Source: JAICIG01 sp035532215 (GTDB lineage Bacteria > Planctomycetota > Planctomycetia > Pirellulales > JAICIG01). From it: a stretch of 41,785 nt of DNA. Made by a program: the position numbers and the translations under genes. The stretch covers positions 1 through 41,785 of the forward strand of contig DATKRK010000418.1 of the NCBI GenBank assembly GCA_035532215.1, written 5' to 3'. The notes beneath the pieces were generated by a model, which was not told the DNA's origin, searched no databases, and saw nothing but the letters and a program-made list of their open reading frames with translations. This document shows, piece by piece, positions 40,252 through 41,785 of this stretch; the stretch's first letter is position 1; each line of letters begins with the position of its first letter.

Positions 40252-41358
40252 TCAAGCGGCGGCGTTTTGTCCGTCGGCGCCCGGTTGTTGTTCGGATTTC
40301 AGTTCGAGTCGCTCTTCGATGCGGCTCACGGCCGATCGCAGGGCCTTGAACTCGCGCCGCATCTCGGGCAGCTTGTGGATGGCGGCGAAGATCAGCTTTT
40401 GTTCGCGTTCGGGCCGGGCCGGACTGCCGAAAACCATCGTGTCCGCCGGCACGTCGTTCGATACGCCGGCCTGGGCGCCCAAGATCGCTCGCTCGCCGAT
40501 ATGGACATGATCTCGCACGCCGGCCTTGCCGGCCATCACCACGTAGTCGCCGGTGGTGGTGCTGCCGGCGATGCCGACTTGCGAGCAGATCAGGTTGTGC
40601 CGGCCGAGGCGGCAGTTGTGGGCGATCATCACTAGGTTGTCGATCTTCGTCCCTTCGCCGATCACGGTCGGCCCGTAGGTGCCGCGGTCGATCGTGGCGC
40701 CAGCGCCGATTTCGACGTCAGCGCCCAACTCGACATAGCCCAACTGGGCCGACAACTGATGCCTTCCTTCGGCCAGGCTATAGCCAAAGCCGTAAGCCCC
40801 CAACACCGCTCCGGCGTGAATGATCGAGCGGTCGCCGACCACCGTGTTTTCGTAGAGCACCGCGTTGGGGAAGATCGCGACTTTTTCGCCCAGTTGGCAG
40901 CCGGGCATGAGTTGCACGCCCGAGTGAATCGTCGAGCCGGCGCCGATCGCAACGTCGTCGCCGACCGAGGCGCCGGGATGAATTTCGACATCGGCGCCGA
41001 TCTTGGCCGTCGGGCTGACGAACGCCCGTGGACTGACTCCCGTTCGCAGCGCGGTTCGCGGCGGCCGAAAGCGGCAGACGATTTTGGCGAAGGCCGCATG
41101 CACGTCGTCAACGCGAATCGCGGGCAGGCCGTCGTAGGCAATCGATTTCGAGACGACCACGGCCGAGGCGGCCGATTGGGCCAGGCGAAAGAGCTTGTCG
41201 GCCGAGTCCACAAGCGTGATATGGCCCGTCCGGGCGGCCGAGAGCGTGGCTGCCCCGTTGATTGGCATTTCGCCAATCGGCAGCGGGCTGTCGGGCGGTT
41301 GACCGCCTGCAATTTCTCCGCCGACCAAGGCCGCTAGTTCGGCCAGAGTGCTCGTCAT
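40252..41358 (-). CDS. lpxD: UDP-3-O-acylglucosamine N-acyltransferase LpxD
   Basis: LpxD adds the second acyl chain to UDP-3-O-acylglucosamine in lipid A synthesis. The N-terminal uridine-binding domain (TLAELAALVGGEIAGG) is followed by a left-handed beta helix of hexapeptide repeats (about 110-290: AKIGADVEIHPGASVGDDVA, GSTIHSGVQLMPGCQLGE). The catalytic His is in MIAHNCRLGRHN, with GIAGSTTTGDYVVMAGKAG after it. A C-terminal helical tail (KLPEMRREFKALRSAVSRIE) forms the trimer coil. 368 residues is normal. GGA lies upstream of the ATG. lpxI follows, so both may share a transcript. Confidence 0.95.
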   Translation of the reverse strand: MTSTLAELAALVGGEIAGGQPPDSPLPIGEMPINGAATLSAARTGHITLVDSADKLFRLAQSAASAVVVSKSIAYDGLPAIRVDDVHAAFAKIVCRFRPPRTALRTGVSPRAFVSPTAKIGADVEIHPGASVGDDVAIGAGSTIHSGVQLMPGCQLGEKVAIFPNAVLYENTVVGDRSIIHAGAVLGAYGFGYSLAEGRHQLSAQLGYVELGADVEIGAGATIDRGTYGPTVIGEGTKIDNLVMIAHNCRLGRHNLICSQVGIAGSTTTGDYVVMAGKAGVRDHVHIGERAILGAQAGVSNDVPADTMVFGSPARPEREQKLIFAAIHKLPEMRREFKALRSAVSRIEERLELKSEQQPGADGQNAAA

Positions 41359-41528
41359 CGTTCGGAGTCCTTTCCGTAAAGTACGCCCGGATCGGCGTCA
41401 GGCGCCCTCCTGACGCACGATGCCGCTTCAAGCGCGAAATGCTAACCCTTTTGCAAAAACCCGGCAAGAGCAGCACGAGGGCGACATTGAGATCGGGGCG
41501 TAAGTAGACGTTCGCGCCAAAGCCTGTA

Positions 41529-41609
41529 GGGCACGCCCTCTGCGGCGTGCCGAGAACCCGGAAATCACGACGATTCGCGCTATCGCGGAACGCCGCAGAG
41601 GGCGTTCCC
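41529..41609. repeat. 23-bp inverted repeat, GGGCACGCCCTCTGCGGCG type
   Basis: Arms 41529-41551 and 41587-41609 are complementary with two mismatches of 23, around a 35-base loop. It lies in the 427-base end region upstream of lpxD, which has no supported gene. The second arm abuts the tandem duplication at 41608. Confidence 0.85.
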
Positions 41610-41684
41610 TGATATGGTTGGACCAGTCAAGGGTGATTGTTTCGCCTGATATGGTTGGACCAGTCAAGGGTGATTGTTTCGCCT
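41608..41684. repeat. 37-bp direct tandem duplication
   Basis: Two identical 37-bp units (41608-41644 and 41645-41681) plus three bases of a third. The unit contains GATATGGTTGGACCAGTCAA. There is no spacer between units, so this is not a CRISPR array. Beyond it, 41685-41785 holds no gene I can support. Confidence 0.9.
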
Positions 41685-41785
41685 TGCGGCGGGTGCTTCA
41701 TGGCGGATGTTTCACGGTGTTTAGGGAATGGCCAGGAGACGGAACGCGGCGATGAGTCGGCGACGGTAAATCAGTCTGATATTCG

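Noticed and set aside
41608..41684. 37-bp repeats as a CRISPR array
   Set aside because: The two units touch each other with no spacer, only two are present, and no cas gene is in the window.
41685..41785. Possible C-terminal end of a minus-strand gene entering from the right edge
   Set aside because: Two minus-strand frames stay open for about 20-29 codons to the edge, but this is too short to tell from chance.

Overview
The window looks like a chromosomal segment of a high-GC planctomycete (Planctomycetota, probably Pirellulales-like). The evidence is a PVC-type dehydrogenase/cytochrome protein, a DUF1080 (3-keto-disaccharide hydrolase) lipoprotein-like protein, a PqaA-type PhoPQ-activated protein, a sialate O-acetylesterase, a sialidase-like propeller, several ECF sigma factors and a leucine-rich repeat protein. 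Most intergenic gaps carry GC-rich palindromes. Envelope genes (LptD, LpxD, LpxI, a PlsC-like acyltransferase) point to an outer membrane with lipid A. No rRNA, tRNA, CRISPR array or transposase was recognised by eye.

Layout. 1-2.4 kb: two small unknown genes, a PlsC-like acyltransferase and a small secreted protein. 2.7-6.6 kb: a 1290-residue secreted fusion of a dehydrogenase-like propeller, HEAT-like region, CxxCH heme site and C-terminal esterase. 7.0-9.5 kb: a receiver-only response regulator, divergent from an ECF sigma factor, a one-helix small protein and a CmpX/MscS-type channel. 9.6-11.45 kb: an AT-richer two-gene operon (a LOTUS/OST-HTH-like protein plus an unknown partner) behind a clear promoter and a roughly 200-nt leader ending in an intrinsic terminator directly before the Shine-Dalgarno. 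This is the best candidate here for an undescribed system. 11.9-12.6 kb: a 29-residue basic protein and a molybdopterin-domain-like protein lacking the usual cysteine.

12.6-26.3 kb: LptD, a PMT/ArnT-like glycosyltransferase, an RND/MMPL exporter, a secreted alpha/beta hydrolase followed by DUF1080, a membrane protein, a YihX-like HAD phosphatase and an LRR protein. 26.6-31.3 kb: an unknown acidic protein, a CDGSH iron-sulfur protein, a REP-like cluster, a PqaA-like protein and an aldehyde dehydrogenase. 31.3-33.5 kb: an ECF sigma / membrane regulator / TolC-STN-like secreted protein operon. 33.8-39.0 kb: a glycan-use island (sialate O-acetylesterase, Gfo/Idh/MocA oxidoreductase, GH32/43-like propeller, sialidase-like propeller). 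39.2-41.4 kb: LpxI and LpxD. The right end holds an inverted repeat and a 37-bp tandem duplication.

All functional statements come from reading motifs. No database search was run, and start codons were chosen from Shine-Dalgarno spacing and signal peptides where possible.
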